This document shows, piece after piece, positions 1 through 11,214 of a DNA stretch of 37,722 bases. The position numbers and the translations under genes are program-made. Origin of the DNA: Psilocybe azurescens. Lineage: Eukaryota; Basidiomycota; Agaricomycetes; Agaricales; Agrocybaceae. A model generated the notes under the pieces. It had not been told where the DNA came from and did not search any database. It worked only from the letters and a program-made list of their open reading frames with translations. Position 1 is the first letter of the stretch, and every line of letters begins with the position of its first letter. The stretch spans positions 1 through 37,722 of the forward strand of contig JAJIRX010001019.1 in the NCBI GenBank assembly GCA_023853785.1, in the 5' to 3' direction.

Positions 1-2
1 TA

Positions 3-390
3 TTTCAGCGGGCTATTCTCAACTTCATTATTAGACACAAAGAGGGATTTCATCAACCTAGAAATAGATTCGGAGTTTTGCCGACTTGCAGGCAACATAC
101 CAGGGCCCTCTCTAACTCAAGCAAAGTTTACTTTCCGTCCAGCTCTACAACCGGTTCCAAAAGACCATCTCCTGTTCCTGAGCACGAACAAGATGATGAT
201 GAAACCACCTCTGTCACAGGCGTGCGTATTTCTGCTTAATGACCAATGTTAAATAATTACACATATATACATTTGCTCAACAGTCCAAGAAGCCCCTGTG
301 AACCTCGTGGAAATCCGTATCCCTCTCTCCAGCGGCCTCAAGGCCCTCTGCCAGAATCTACCTAGAGGAAAACTTGAAATCAATCAGTAG
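3..390 (+). CDS. C-terminal part of an unrecognised spliced gene (truncated by the window edge)
   Basis: An open frame enters from the left edge and reads to position 225. A 58-nt intron (226-283, GTATTT..CAACAG) joins it in frame to a second exon that ends at the TAG at 388-390, giving 109 residues. The first exon has a Ser/Pro/acidic linker (KRPSPVPEHEQDDDE near residues 55-68), and the second reads APVNLVEIRIPLSSGLKAL. I do not recognise the family. The composition suggests a surface-exposed linker followed by a short ordered tail. The splice sites and preserved frame support a real gene or gene remnant, but the upstream part lies outside the window. Confidence 0.4.
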
Positions 391-932
391 TACCTGGCCA
401 GGATTCTCATTCAATTTTTACATACCCTTCCTATGTACTTCATCTCATACATGAATCAATCCATCAGTTTATATGTCGTTTGGTGTAGACTCTCAGCTGA
501 CTCCTGGTGTTATAAAATCTCCCGGTAGCGTCGAACTCGGGAGTTGGGAATCCCCCAGCAATAGGTTCTAGTCTCGTACGATGCAGCTTGAACAGTACTT
601 TGTCAGAAGATTGAAAGGGATAACATCGGCATCACCGATGTCGACTTAATTGAGTTGACTATTTGAATGGTGTGAGAAAGTTCAGATGGATCCATCCATC
701 TGAATTTGAATTTCGAATTTCGACATGACCGTGCGCAAGGTCGTTGAAAGGACTCCGTCTGAGAGCTTTAATTATAATCTGTACATTTTCACTGATAGCA
801 AGGACTGTTCGGCGTTTACATTGCAATTTGACAAACACTTTTTCTCTAGGTAACCAGAATCTTCATGTCGCTGTGCGGAAGACTAAGCCACTGGTCTTGG
901 CCTCCTGGGATCCGTCACGCTCTGGCTGGAAA
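391..932. other. Intergenic, with one copy of a 60-bp repeat
   Basis: I see no gene here. The only notable sequence is the repeat copy at 579-640, described separately. The open frames at 744-1071 are shadows of the minus-strand gene or chance frames. Confidence 0.5.
579..640 (+). repeat. Diverged 60-bp direct repeat, copy 1 (pair with 2971-3031)
   Basis: This stretch (starts ACGATGCAGCTTGAACAG, ends ATCGGCATCACCG) matches 2971-3031 closely, with about half a dozen substitutions. In one frame both copies read QKIER.(N/D)IGIT.V, so the conserved frame suggests both derive from a coding sequence rather than from a non-coding repeat. Confidence 0.6.
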
Positions 933-1845
933 TCACCATACCACATACATTAGAAGCAAAGACCATCTAATAAGAACGTCAAGAATGAGGCTCGGAAAAG
1001 TTTTCTTTCGCTTACGCTCTTTCTTGAAAATATCTATGAGCGGCTGCACCTGGCGCCAGGCCCAACCATAATCGTTTAAAAGTCGCTCCTGCCTAGCTGG
1101 GTCGGCCACTAGAAATCTAACAGCACGAAGTTTAGTTTCCGTGGGTTTGCTGTCAAAGTCTTCCTTCGATAGTGGGAACATTTTTTCTAGCAATTTGCGC
1201 TGCCTTTCTTCCTCAGCTACGGAGTTTTTCCTGGCCTCTCCTAAAGGAACGAGTTGTTGCAGATAGGAATGACGGAGCTGCTCGAAGCGGTCATGCCATC
1301 TAATCTGAAGACGTGCTCGTTCAGTCTCGTAGAGGTCCTGCATAGGTGTTACGAGTTAACCAGACCAAAATCACGAAGAATAAGTATGGGGTAAGTTACC
1401 ACAATAGCCATTCTTTCCTCTTCATATATCTCCTGTTGTTGAGAGGTATGATCTCTGGTCGAATATTGCTCCTGAATTCCGGCGTACTCTTCCATGTTCA
1501 TATCATATAATTTCTCGAGATCTTCATAATGAGATATCTTCAAAGACTCGATTTGTTTATTGAACGACGCTTCGTCGTCCTTTCGGTCTACTTCGGTTTT
1601 CATAGCTTCGAAACTGGAAAGGGTAGGTATAGCAGCAGAAAGATGGCTTATAAACAGCAGAGAAACTCACTCTAGTACATCTCTTTTTGATGCTCCAAGA
1701 AGAACTCGAATCGTAGCTGTCTTTCAAGCGTGTCGGGAAGATTCTGGTCCGTGATTTGCTCTGGATCCATGAATCGTTGTAGAAATCCACTTTGTCCTGT
1801 GTATTCAGGCCTAGGAGGTCTGATGGTCTGTGTTTCGGTGTTCAT
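933..1845 (-). CDS. Hypothetical coiled-coil protein, 261 aa, three exons, apparently intact
   Basis: The exons are 1845-1679, 1613-1400 and 1337-933. They are separated by introns of 65 nt (GTACTAGA..CAG) and 62 nt (GTAACT..CAG), and the joined frame is open from ATG to stop (786 nt). The start at 1845 (MNTETQTIRPPRPEY) is the first ATG of the open frame. The middle of the protein is strongly charged and helical, rich in Glu, Lys, Gln and Arg (for example EEERMAIVDLYETERARL and EEERQRKLLEKMF), which suggests a coiled coil. It is followed by a Trp-containing segment (DYGWAWRQVQPLIDIFKKE) and a basic patch (KKERKRKK). I recognise no enzyme or binding motif and assign no function. It is the only multi-exon gene in the window that reads cleanly end to end, which makes it a useful control against the idea that all frame breaks here are sequencing errors. 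Confidence 0.65.
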
Positions 1846-2487
1846 TGAGTTTACAAAGCGTGTATTGAAGATCGTCTAAAAGTGTTTTGTATGCAGAAGG
1901 TGGCGGTCATTATTCAAGCGTGACCAGTCGCTGTCGGACAAAGAATTGACGGTCATGGCACACGCTCAGGCTTGACTGCACATATTCAATGCTTGTCAGC
2001 GTTGAACTCCAGTTGGAGTTCGAGCCCATAGTTCAAACGCAATCGTTAGCTATATTACTGTGTGGTTCTTAATCTTCACAATATGATCCTTTCTTTCTCT
2101 AGCCACATTATTTTGAGTTTTCGAGCTACAGTTTCGACAAAACACAATTAAATTCATGAAAATGAGAGGGTTATTGACGTGCTATGATCTTTTGTCCGTG
2201 ATTCTAAATTTCTGTTATGATTTACCTACAGTGGCGACGGGAAATGTTGCCTTACAGACCACTGGTAACAATCTTGCACCAAGTTTGTGATGAAATCTGG
2301 AGAGATTGAATTCTGTAAGGTAAACAGTGTAGTGAAATGGATCCTAATTCGACATATTTTGATGAATTGGCGTCCTTCCTCGAAGTTGGACGTTAAATTC
2401 AGTACAGAGTCATCCGCGATGCACTTTCAAAGAACAAATATGAGGATGTCAGAGGTAAATATTGAATAAAAACAATACACGAGCACT
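1846..2487. other. Intergenic
   Basis: I see no convincing gene, repeat or RNA here. The short plus-strand frame at 2287-2469 has no recognisable motif. Confidence 0.5.
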
Positions 2488-2841
2488 TTATCTTGAAGAC
2501 TCAAGCCTCGTAGCACGGGCTTGAAAATCAAGCAACTCCGGCGTATAACATTTCCACCAATTAGGTCCTATCATAGATTGTTCAATATCGACAGAACTGT
2601 AATTGCCAGAAACAACACTGCAATTCGACCATTGGAGGACATTCGCTTCTGGTAGAACCCACATAAGGCGGTCGTTCGTGGACGAGGAACGGATCCAGTT
2701 CCCTTCCGAAACATACCAGAGAGGGTCGTCTATGCCCCAAATAAGCACGGATCCATCCCATGAGCCAGATAGAATTGATGTCCCATCGTCAGATAGGGCG
2801 ACTGAAATGACACAGTCGTTGTGGCGTGTTTCATAAAACAT
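2488..2841 (-). pseudogene. WD40-repeat fragment (C-terminal remnant)
   Basis: A 117-residue frame starts with a typical WD40 blade: RHNDCVISVALSDDGTSILS, then GSWDGSVLIW. Its H..V.S.ALS.DG..ILSGSWDG.V.IW pattern is characteristic. A second degenerate blade follows (positions near 2700-2600), and the frame ends in a short tail. A functional WD40 propeller needs about seven blades, and none is visible upstream on the same strand, so this is a scrap. In agarics such blades often come from the C-terminus of NACHT/STAND-type NLR proteins; that parentage is inference. The frame itself contains no break. Confidence 0.6.
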
Positions 2842-2970
2842 CCTCTGGGTGAAAGGTACGCGACAGTAGAAATGTTCTAAACGTTGACTGATCCCTCGCC
2901 AACAACAGTTCTAACCCTTGAAAACCTCTACTGTTCTTGTCGATTTCAATCACCGAGACTGATACACATA

Positions 2971-3031
2971 CGATGCAGCTTGAACAGGACGTTGTCAGAA
3001 GATTGAAAGGGGTGACATCGGCATCACCAAA
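2971..3031 (+). repeat. Diverged 60-bp direct repeat, copy 2 (pair with 579-640)
   Basis: This is the second copy of the repeat at 579-640. Past the shared part its conserved frame stays open and reads GITKVAISQAEAAVTAAQ up to a stop near 3105, which looks like a small piece of a helical protein. Confidence 0.6.
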
Positions 3032-3124
3032 GTTGCAATCTCTCAGGCAGAGGCAGCCGTCACAGCAGCACAGATAACTGGGGCGAAGGACCAGGACGAC
3101 ACTTGACGCGAGGCGAAGGATGAA

Positions 3125-3460
3125 TTGGATAAGCTATCCAGAGCGAGTAGCCTGTACTGCTGTACAAGTGGTTTCGACTCCGTCATCAATGATTCAGGTA
3201 GGCAGATTGCTTGTGCGATGGGCCGTCATAGTAGATTAGCTGCAGAGTGTCCTCGAGAGATCCGACTGGAGAAGGGTGTCCACTGCATGGCGTTACAAGC
3301 CCTCAGATGCGTAAACAATGGTGAGACATTTCCCAACAACATCGAGGCGGACAACGGCGAAGGCTCTCTCATGGGCACAGTACAACATCAGCGGAAGAGA
3401 TTCCGACTCTGCAACAGACAAGACCGAAAAAGGATATTTAATTCACAAGTCTTAGGATGA
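3125..3460 (+). other. Unsupported open frame, 111 codons
   Basis: This frame (MDKLSRASSLYCC...) has no recognisable domain and no matching splice structure, and it lies between gene remnants. It may be a chance frame or part of a decayed gene continuing from the repeat at 2971. I cannot assign it. Confidence 0.15.
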
Positions 3461-3593
3461 TGGGCCAAATAGAGTAGCATAAGGAACTGCTTCCAAGTTG
3501 GGTCTCACGAGGGGGCGCACTATGACTATATTACCCTCCACACCCCTCATTGTCCCAGTCTTCTACCATTAGGTCCCTAGGGAATGGCATCTG

Positions 3594-6500
3594 GTGAGCA
3601 TCCCTATTTCTTCCGCTTGGACCTTGTGCTTATTGCAGGTGTTTATTATTCCAGCAGGAAGCGTCTCCTTCCCAGGGAAAACCGGCGTCGCCGCTGAAGG
3701 CACCCCATCTACCGTTTTGGAGGATCTCGCTGCCGACAGCGCCGTCCTTGCTGCACCTAGCGTTTCTGTGGTCAGCGTTACTTCGTTCGACAGCGTTCCC
3801 GGGAAGCGGGGGATGGTTCGAGTCCGCAGAGTGCCCGACCTCAGATCAAGGCGCATGGAAAGGTAGCGCAGAACCGACCTATTTCATCCAGCGTCTCCTA
3901 GAAATCGGAATCGAAGACGCGACTCAAAGCGTGAAACCGACCAATGATAGGCAGGCAGCTAAGAGAAGGAAGGTCGTGGACGAATTCTACGAAGACGGAG
4001 AAAAGCGTCACGTCGATGGTTTAGAGTTAATATATTCGGTCAGTCTGCATGCATGAACTTTTTTGTTTGCTTTTGGGCAGCACTGACTTGAATGATTATG
4101 TGTGCAGCATTTTCTGACACCAATCATCTCTTCTTTGGATACCCCGAGCCCTTGCTCGATCGCTAGGCGTTGACTTCAATTTTCTCCAACTTCATTGACA
4201 TATGGAACCTTCATCGATCTTTTCTTTCCGCCCTTACTTCTCTCTTGGAATCAAAACCGCTTTCGTCGTCCGCAGGGTCAGATGTACCACCACCCAACCT
4301 CTCATCTCTCTTACTGGCCCATTTTCCCCATCTCTCTGTACACCCCGTTTGTAACAGCCTTCGGCGTCACGATCTCGCTCTCTTAACGAACTTATCACGC
4401 CGCCTTCTACGATCCGCACGAGTCCGCAATATAATCAACGCTTCGCCATTTTCTTGCTACCCAGGAAGTCGACCCGGGCTGCGGCAAACTAAAACTGCGA
4501 GATTGGCTACTGATAATCGTGCAGCGCTGCCCGCGATATCTCCTCCTTCTCAAAGACCTTATAAATTCGACGAGCAAAGAAGACCCCGAACACGCACAGC
4601 TAATCGCTGTTCATACGCTTGTCTCTAAAAGTCAGTTTCCAGTGTAATACTATGCATCATTTGAAATTTAAATCAATTCTGCAGTTACTTTGTCACTCAA
4701 TACGGCATTGCACACCCGTGCACAAACCATGACGTTACTCGCTCTGCAGAAAGCGACGCCCGAATCTGCCGTTCCAGCTGATCTCGCCGGGGCGTCACGC
4801 TCCTCAAGCGTGGTGCGTTGCTCCAAGTCGAACGGAGCGATGATCCAGTCGACCGCGAATTTTTGCTGTTCTCGGACTGTATGGTGTGGCTTGCGCCTGC
4901 GGAGACCTCGATGCCCTCTTGGGACTGGAGCTGGAGTGGTAGTGGAAGCGGGAGTGGAAGTGGATCTGGCTCTGGCGCTGGGGTTGCCAGCCATAGCCAG
5001 AGCCAGAGCGCGCACAATACCCCGTGTCCAACCCTAAGCTGACACCTCCAGCGGTCATGGAACGCCCGCGAATGACGCGAAGTAGGAGCAAGAGCGAGGC
5101 CAAGCTGGAGACACTGCGAATCGAGACGCGCGCTGATGCCCGTCCGCATGCGCATTTCAAATCTCGCGTTGCCTTCCACACCCAGTACACCGCGCACTCC
5201 CCTAGCGAACGTCGATGCTAATGTCGATGGTGGTCCGAAATCGCATTCGCATTCCCACATGCATAAACACGCGTCCCCGGCCCCGCCGCCTCCCCCTCCC
5301 GAACATGGGCAAGCGCCACCCGTCCACGGACGACAAGTGGGTGTATAAAGGCCGCGTCGAGCTGGTGGACGTGCAGATTGTAGTTGGCTCCGCGTTGGAG
5401 GATGAAAGAAAGTTCGAGGTGTTGAGTCCTGAAGGCAGTTTTGTGCTTTATGCGGGTGGATTGTTCTTCCTTTTCTCTCCGTTCCCTCTTCTTTTCTGAC
5501 GTCCGCGCTGACTGTGCATGATCTATAATACAGTGTCAGCACACGAGCGAGACGCATGGACATCCGAGATCCGCAGCGCTAAAGCGCAGCTCCTCGTCTC
5601 GCTGAACATCACAAACCGAACTTCGACACTGACGTCGTCGGCGTCTCACGAACCACGTGCGGAGGGTGCTGCAGGTGCTGCCGTACCCGCCGTCGGACAA
5701 GCGGCTTCGCGACTGTGCGCACGAGCAGCAGTGTGGATGTGTTTGGGTCTGCGTCGAATTTGAACTCGGGCTCGGGCTCGAATGTGAATTTGAGCGGTGG
5801 GAAGATGAAGTTGCATAAAAAGGATAAAGACAAGGAAAGGGAGAAGGAGAAGGAGAAGGAGAAAGACAAGCAGAGGAAGGGGATATCTGCAGAGCGCAGA
5901 AGGAAGGTGGAGCATTGGGTCCTGGCGATATGGATACCGGACGGCAAGACGACGTCGTGCATGCGCTGCGGGCGGATGTTCAGGTGGCGGAGAAGGCATC
6001 ATTATCTGCTCTGCGGACGGTGTGTGTATACCGGCTGTTCTGGGCAGGTGTGTTTTCCTTTCCTTTCCTTTTTTTTTTTTTTTTGCTGGCCAGCTCGTTT
6101 GGGATTTTGTTTTTTTTATTGAATTTTATTTGATGTATAGACTTTCTTTATTGCGGATGCGAATTCTAAATCCGAGTCGGCGAGTAAACCTCGCAGCGGG
6201 CGTGCGATGCGTGCTACGAGAGTGTATTCCCGCTCATCGATCCTCCACCGTCGTCGTCATCGAACCCCACCACAGGCTCCCCCCAACGCTTGCAGGGTCA
6301 AGGTCAAAGCATCGCCACCAGCAACAACGACGGTGGCTCCACAGCAGCACAAGCGGCCGAGATGCGAGGAGGAGCAGACACAATCACCTCGCTCTCGCGG
6401 CTGCTGTCGTGGCTCTCGATGCCAGCGCTGCCGGTGCAGCGCTAGCCACACCTCGCAGGCGTTGATGGACATTGATTTGAATTCGAATGCGAGTAGGGAT

Positions 6501-7366
6501 TTGGACGCGTCATTTGAGGAGGATGGGGAGGACGTTGCTAGTGGCGGTGTTGGTTCTGGTGAGAATGTGCATGGGTATGGGTATGGGTATGGGCAGGGGC
6601 AGGGGCAGGGGTATGAAGAGTGCGACGGGGGAGCCGAGAGGCGGGTGAGGATGAAGTAGACAATGTCTCATCAGAGGCTGCGGAGCTATTGGAGGATTTT
6701 CAGGAGCAGGCTGACGGTTATGAGAGAGGCGACGGTTGTTTTTGAGGATGATAGGCGACTATATAAGACGACTGTCCGTGTGCATGAGGAAGGGGATGGG
6801 GCTGTGGAGGTGGAAGAAGGGAACGATACGTTTGACGATCAAGAAAGCGCAGGGATAAGTGAAGGCGAGGATGGGGACGAGTATGAGGAGGAGGACCAAG
6901 ACCAAGACCAGGTTGATTTGTGGTTTACGCCCACACACTCGATCGCATCCCTCGCCGGTGTCGTCTTCGCTGGAAGCAGCGCGAGCAGCGGCGGGAGGAC
7001 ACGACCAGGAGGAGCAAGCGGTTCTCGCTGCCGGCGATTGCGCTGCACACGAAAGTTGTTACTGCACGGACGACGAGCACTGTGGCCAATGGCAGTGGCG
7101 ATGAGCCGGCGCTTTCGATAGAGGGGTCATTGGGGGACCACCAGTAAATGATGGGGATGGGGAGGTTGAGGAGGTTCTCCCTTGTTTCGGGGAGAGGCAG
7201 TTATTATTATGGGGTTGGGAATTCGGCCGACGAGGGAGTATTGGAGGGGTGTTGGGGGAGGTGGTCCGGGATGATGGAGGAGGAGGAGGGGATTTGGGAA
7301 GAGGCCTCGCTGCTGCTCGGCTCAGCAAGCTTTTGGGAAGGAAGACAAAGCTTGTCTGATTGTAGC
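3594..7366 (+). pseudogene. Decayed RhoGEF (DH)-PH-FYVE gene
   Basis: The parent family activates Rho-type GTPases (DH domain) at phosphoinositide membranes (PH and FYVE domains). The DH domain starts at about 3966 (KRRKVVDEFYE), crosses a 69-nt intron (4039-4107), and its core QRCPRYLLLLKDLI lies near 4530-4570. A second intron is at 4630-4683. The PH domain (TLLKRGALLQVE near 4800, then EHER-DAW-like helix at 5545) holds a long Ser/Gly/His/Pro insert at 4925-5330. The FYVE finger (5905-6230) reads IPDGKTTSCMRCGR, is split by an intron at 6048-6140, and resumes as GQTFFIADANSKS. The protein seems to end as ARLSKLLGRKTKLV near 7363. Lesions include a TAG at 4164-4166 inside DH, at least eight frame changes (near 4145, 4340, 4385, 4455, 4758, 4790, 5710, 6200), and Tyr at 6003-6005 where the FYVE RRHHC cysteine should be. 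The domain order is clear, so the family call is firm; the N-terminal boundary is not. Confidence 0.85.
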
Positions 7367-7550
7367 GCCGAACTTGAATGAATGTTGCGAGGAATATCAG
7401 CAGTGGATGATGTATATGAGGACTTTTCGGATGGATGGATATGTAATTTTATTTTGTATTTTTCTTTTACTATCTGTGGGTTGTAGATACTGTAACTGTC
7501 AATGTTCTTGACGATTTAGCAGTATGAAATAGTTTTACTTGTACTATAGT
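7367..7550. other. 3' flank of the RhoGEF remnant
   Basis: AT-rich sequence lies between the pseudogene end and the left end of the TCCGTG element. I see no feature in it. Confidence 0.4.
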
Positions 7551-9345
7551 AGCAGTGTTTGTCAAACCCCTAACTTGAAGGCCAAGCAAAGGGCACAGGA
7601 AAAGGCCGTGGCACGTCCGTGGCAGTCCGTGGCGTCCGTGCACGTCCGTGCTATGTCCGTGAACTATAATTCGAGATCCGTGCAATGTTATAGTGATCAC
7701 ACTGACTTCCGTGAGAGATCCGTGCAATCATATAATCCTAGCCTGAAGGATGTGTAGAGATTGTATCCGGTCTCCATTGGTTTTGTAGTACGGGAAATAT
7801 TGAAAAACAGCCAATTTGATGAGCTGTGGCTTGCCTACAAGTCGGACCCTAGATGTCCAATATTACAATGTATGACAGTAGGTTCAAAGTAGCAGTAATA
7901 TTTGTGAATAATAAACTGGACACAGTACTATACTCTCTACTTTGGAATAGGTCTTGGCATAGGACATGGTCGTACAAGTATATTAGAAGGAGGCTTTGAC
8001 TTGGGAAAGTTGACATAATTAATTCCCGGCTTAACGAGTTAGATGTGATCAGCCACAAAAGTGAGAAAGTTTAAGAAATAATCCACTCACCTCAAGCTCA
8101 CTATCACTCGCTATATCAGCATGGTCTCCACCGTTCCACTTCTCCGGAAGTCGCCATAAGGACTCCAATTATTCTGATGGTTTCCTATGTCTAGACCCCA
8201 TTGTTCGGTTCCAGCTACCCCGGCACAAATGGAATTCTGTATGGCAAGGAGTAGTAATGGATACCAGTTATTTGATGTGAAAGTACTGAGACAGATAAAA
8301 AATTGTGTTGATTTTTAAAGTGACCTCCAAGTCTTGACGGAGGGGTTGAAATGCAGCGTGATGAAACACCCCCTCTTTTGTTCCAGTTAGCAATCACTGC
8401 CCTTCATAAATTATAACTGCGGATGGGCAGCGGGGCGCTGTTATAGAGCGCACAATATTGACTGTGGTACGGTTAATTGTCCTATTCCGACTTCCATATC
8501 AAGCCAATATCAAGCATCGCTCAATTTTAGAATATTAGCTTGGCAATACTGCTAGATCCTTACCCTGTGGAACACAACATTCTTCCATGCAAGTCCGTAT
8601 CATGACCACATATTTCCGTGCCATGTCTGTGTAGGTCCGTGATGTGTCCGTGTAGATCCGTGCTAATTTAACACAGCATATGTAAAGTCTGTGCAGGTCT
8701 GTGCAGGTCTGTGCTGAGCCGTGCCGGAAATTTTAGCAGTCCGTGCTCAAGTCTGTGCAAGGTGAGTAAGTCCGTGCATGTAAATGTACTCAAAATTTTA
8801 TTTTAAAAAATACTCGGTAGGCAGTAGGAGGATTAGGACTGACTAGTATTGGTATTAGTAGCCGTGACTTGGGTGTGATATTGGTCTGTCATCATGAATT
8901 GAGGGCAGTTATAAATGTGTTCATTGGTATATTATATGTAGTAATACTTAATTTATCTGAATATATATGCAACAAGGAAAGAGTTTATATTGATTTGATT
9001 GTGCTTATCTGTCTACTACAGTTTGTGCGCCGATTTAGCGCTCATTCATGAAGGTGGTCGGAATATTCCATTGCCTTCAGGATTGTCCGATGGAGCAATT
9101 GTAAGTAAAAGTCCTCAGATAACACGCTTCAAAGCATCATTTGTCATTCCCAGGTAAGCTTTAATAGAATGTAACCACATAATTACTACTGTAAGTCTCT
9201 TGAAAGTACATATGTTTAGATATTTAAGAGCATCACTTGGTGAGGTCCGTGCAAGTCCGTGCAGGTCCGTGAAACAGGTGCACAGACGTGGCACGGACGC
9301 CACGGCCTTTTCTCTTTGCCCCCAAGCAAAAGAACAACTGGAACC
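7551..9345. mobile_element. Non-autonomous DNA-transposon-like element with TCCGTG subterminal motifs
   Basis: The left part contains GGAAAAGGCCGTGGC near 7598-7612, and the right part contains its inverse near 9290-9310 with similar flanks (AAGC and CAAAG on both sides), so the ends are imperfect inverted repeats. Inside are at least 15 copies of TCCGTG, often as GTCCGTGC(A). They are clustered at 7605-7730, 8610-8780 and 9243-9300. Arrays of short subterminal motifs are typical transposase-binding sites in hAT, CACTA and Mutator elements. The left end could start at CAGTGTTTG (7551), a hAT-like terminus, but I find no matching right terminus or target duplication, so the right end may be degraded. 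There is no transposase ORF; the interior is AT-rich. Confidence 0.55.
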
Positions 9346-9433
9346 AAACTTTAACATTCCTTTTTTTCTTCTTTTTTTTGGATCAGTATATTATCGTGCA
9401 ACAAGCAAACGAAGTGCTAAGACGCACGGGTGA

Positions 9434-10178
9434 ATGAGCTCACCAATCCAGCCCCCATCCAGGGCTGTACCAAATGTCAGGCCTTCTAATTTTGTCTGCT
9501 TGTCATGACACAATGATAGCATGAAAGGATCCTGGATAATCGACCCTGCTATGGTTCATTCATTCCATCGGCTTTCTTGCCATCTGTGCGTGCCAGCGGA
9601 TGAGACAGAACAAACATACAGCAATATCTCCCTTAGTTCAAAATTTTTGTGTTGCCCACGAGCAACCACACCTAGTTGCCGATAATGCACCGGAAGCAAA
9701 TAATCATCCGCGGAGCCTCTCACAATGGAAGCGTGACTCTGAAAATTGTGAGATACATATCAATACATATTTCATGTCGTAGACAAATACTGATGCACGA
9801 TAAAATTTGGTAGCATGAGATAGCCTCAGGAGGTAAAAGATTGCCCATGCAGATCCATGGGTTCTCGGCCAACGGACATATAAATATCTATGTTCCGCGC
9901 TCTTTCCAAGGACCCGTCAGCGTCAAACTATGCAATGGAAAGCTCAGGTTCTCAGAGACTGTCAGAGCATCAGTGACCCAGTTCTCGGAAATGAACGGGA
10001 TGCAAAGGAGCTTTATTGGGGACTTCGATGCTAACCACGATACAAAACGCTGGAGAATGGGCCGGGGACACGCTATCGTTGGAGTCACGGAATGGAAGTG
10101 TCAAAGTGTACTTTGATGACAAAGTAGATGAGCCCACGAGACTGAAGTCACAAAGCTTCCTTGGGAGATTATTTAGTT
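9434..10178 (+). pseudogene. Decayed DUF7330-like gene
   Basis: The start is the ATG at 9434 (MSSPIQPPSRAVPN). The frame shows the N-terminal family motif HNDSMKGSWIIDPAM, then SNISLSSK near 9630. In other frames come IIIRGASHNGSVTLK (near 9700-9745), INIYVPRSFQGPVSVK (9870-9930), FSEMNGMQRSFIGDF (9985-10030) and GDTLSLESRNGSVKVY (10064-10110), ending QSFLGRLF near 10170. These blocks, in this order, fit the basidiomycete DUF7330 family as I remember it; its function is unknown. The in-frame TGA at 9506-9508 probably replaces an Arg codon, and there are frame changes near 9680 and 10045. An intron probably ends at the CAG just before 9850. The order of blocks is convincing; the family name is from memory. 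Confidence 0.6.
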
Positions 10179-11110
10179 TTAAAACTCTTACATATCATTA
10201 TCACAGGGGTGTCTTACGAAATTCTTACTCATTGACTCGTTATCTATCACTCATTGCCATTATGTATATTGCTACATTATTCACGAGATGGCCTCGCAGC
10301 GCACGGTTAAGTAAACGATGCGTGGAAAATCCCGTGCTAAAGTTTTGCAACTTGAAATTCGGTATAACGCCGATACGTACTAGCAAACACGTTGCCCCTC
10401 GACCAGTTGAATCTTGATTTTTTTGGCGCCCCCTTTTTATAAGTATTTTGACTGTTTTATTTTTCTCATGCTCCATTTCATGCGAATTATTTTTTCAACA
10501 AATTTGGCATGGACTCCTAGCCGAATATGAGAGATTCATCATATTACTTCTCCACTTTGTCCGACTCGACATCGATGATTCATGTACGTCAATTTTTTAT
10601 ACCTGGTCTGTTAGTTACATTTCACGCGTGTTGAGCTCACTTTGTAGTTCAGAAAGGCTTACAGAATAGAATTGCTCTACACCACTCCTACGGATACTGA
10701 GCTTAAATTGCATCCGCCTGTTGTCACCATCATATCGCCCGATTATAAATGCCCGTATGTTAAGCACGACCATGTCAATGCCGTTCCAATCCTTCTAGTC
10801 CAAACCGAGGCAAGATAGCAGTGAACTCAAGTCCTGTTTGAGCTAGTAGTTACATAAATATGGTCCGTGTATAATGGTACGTTGGCATTCAATTGTCATA
10901 TTTGCTTACTTGGTGAAAGAGCTCATACCGGTTCGCCTTAGAAATCGCGACTTAACTATGACACAGGTCTGAGTCTTCTCTTTGCAGTTTTCTTCTTGAC
11001 AACTTCTCGATTCAAACATCACGTTCCAAGCGAATGCCCTTTGAGACCGAGAATCTCATGCTCACCCACGAAAGAAACGCATTTGGGAACTTCTTCTCTG
11101 ATTTCTAATA
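10179..11110. other. Intergenic
   Basis: I see no gene here. Several open frames (10240-10669) have no recognisable motif. The sequence just before 11152 is the likely upstream region of the dioxygenase remnant. Confidence 0.45.
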
Positions 11111-11152
11111 CTGCCCAATGGGCCACTTCAATTGCCAATTACTGTGGACCGG

Positions 11153-11158
11153 TATAAA
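11153..11158 (+). promoter_or_regulatory. TATA box of the dioxygenase remnant
   Basis: TATAAA lies 57-62 nt upstream of the ATG at 11215. Two CCAAT-like boxes (near 11113 and 11134) lie just upstream of it. Position and composition fit a fungal core promoter. Confidence 0.45.
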
Positions 11159-11214
11159 TTGGAATCACATCCCTCGATCCATCCAACGTCCATCCTCATC
11201 GAATACTCAACAAC

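Noticed and set aside
4697..5563. 288-codon minus-strand open frame
   Set aside because: It is the antisense shadow of the GC-rich PH-domain region of the plus-strand RhoGEF remnant; the plus-strand frames carry the recognisable domain.
5646..6002. Leu/Phe/Ser-rich minus-strand frames
   Set aside because: Antisense of the Lys/Glu repeat (KEKEKEK) of the RhoGEF remnant.
7539..7757. 72-codon frame rich in Ser/Val/Arg
   Set aside because: It is translated TCCGTG repeat of the transposon-like element, not a protein gene.
8869..9051. 60-codon hydrophobic plus-strand frame
   Set aside because: It is a chance frame in the AT-rich interior of the TCCGTG element without splice or domain support.
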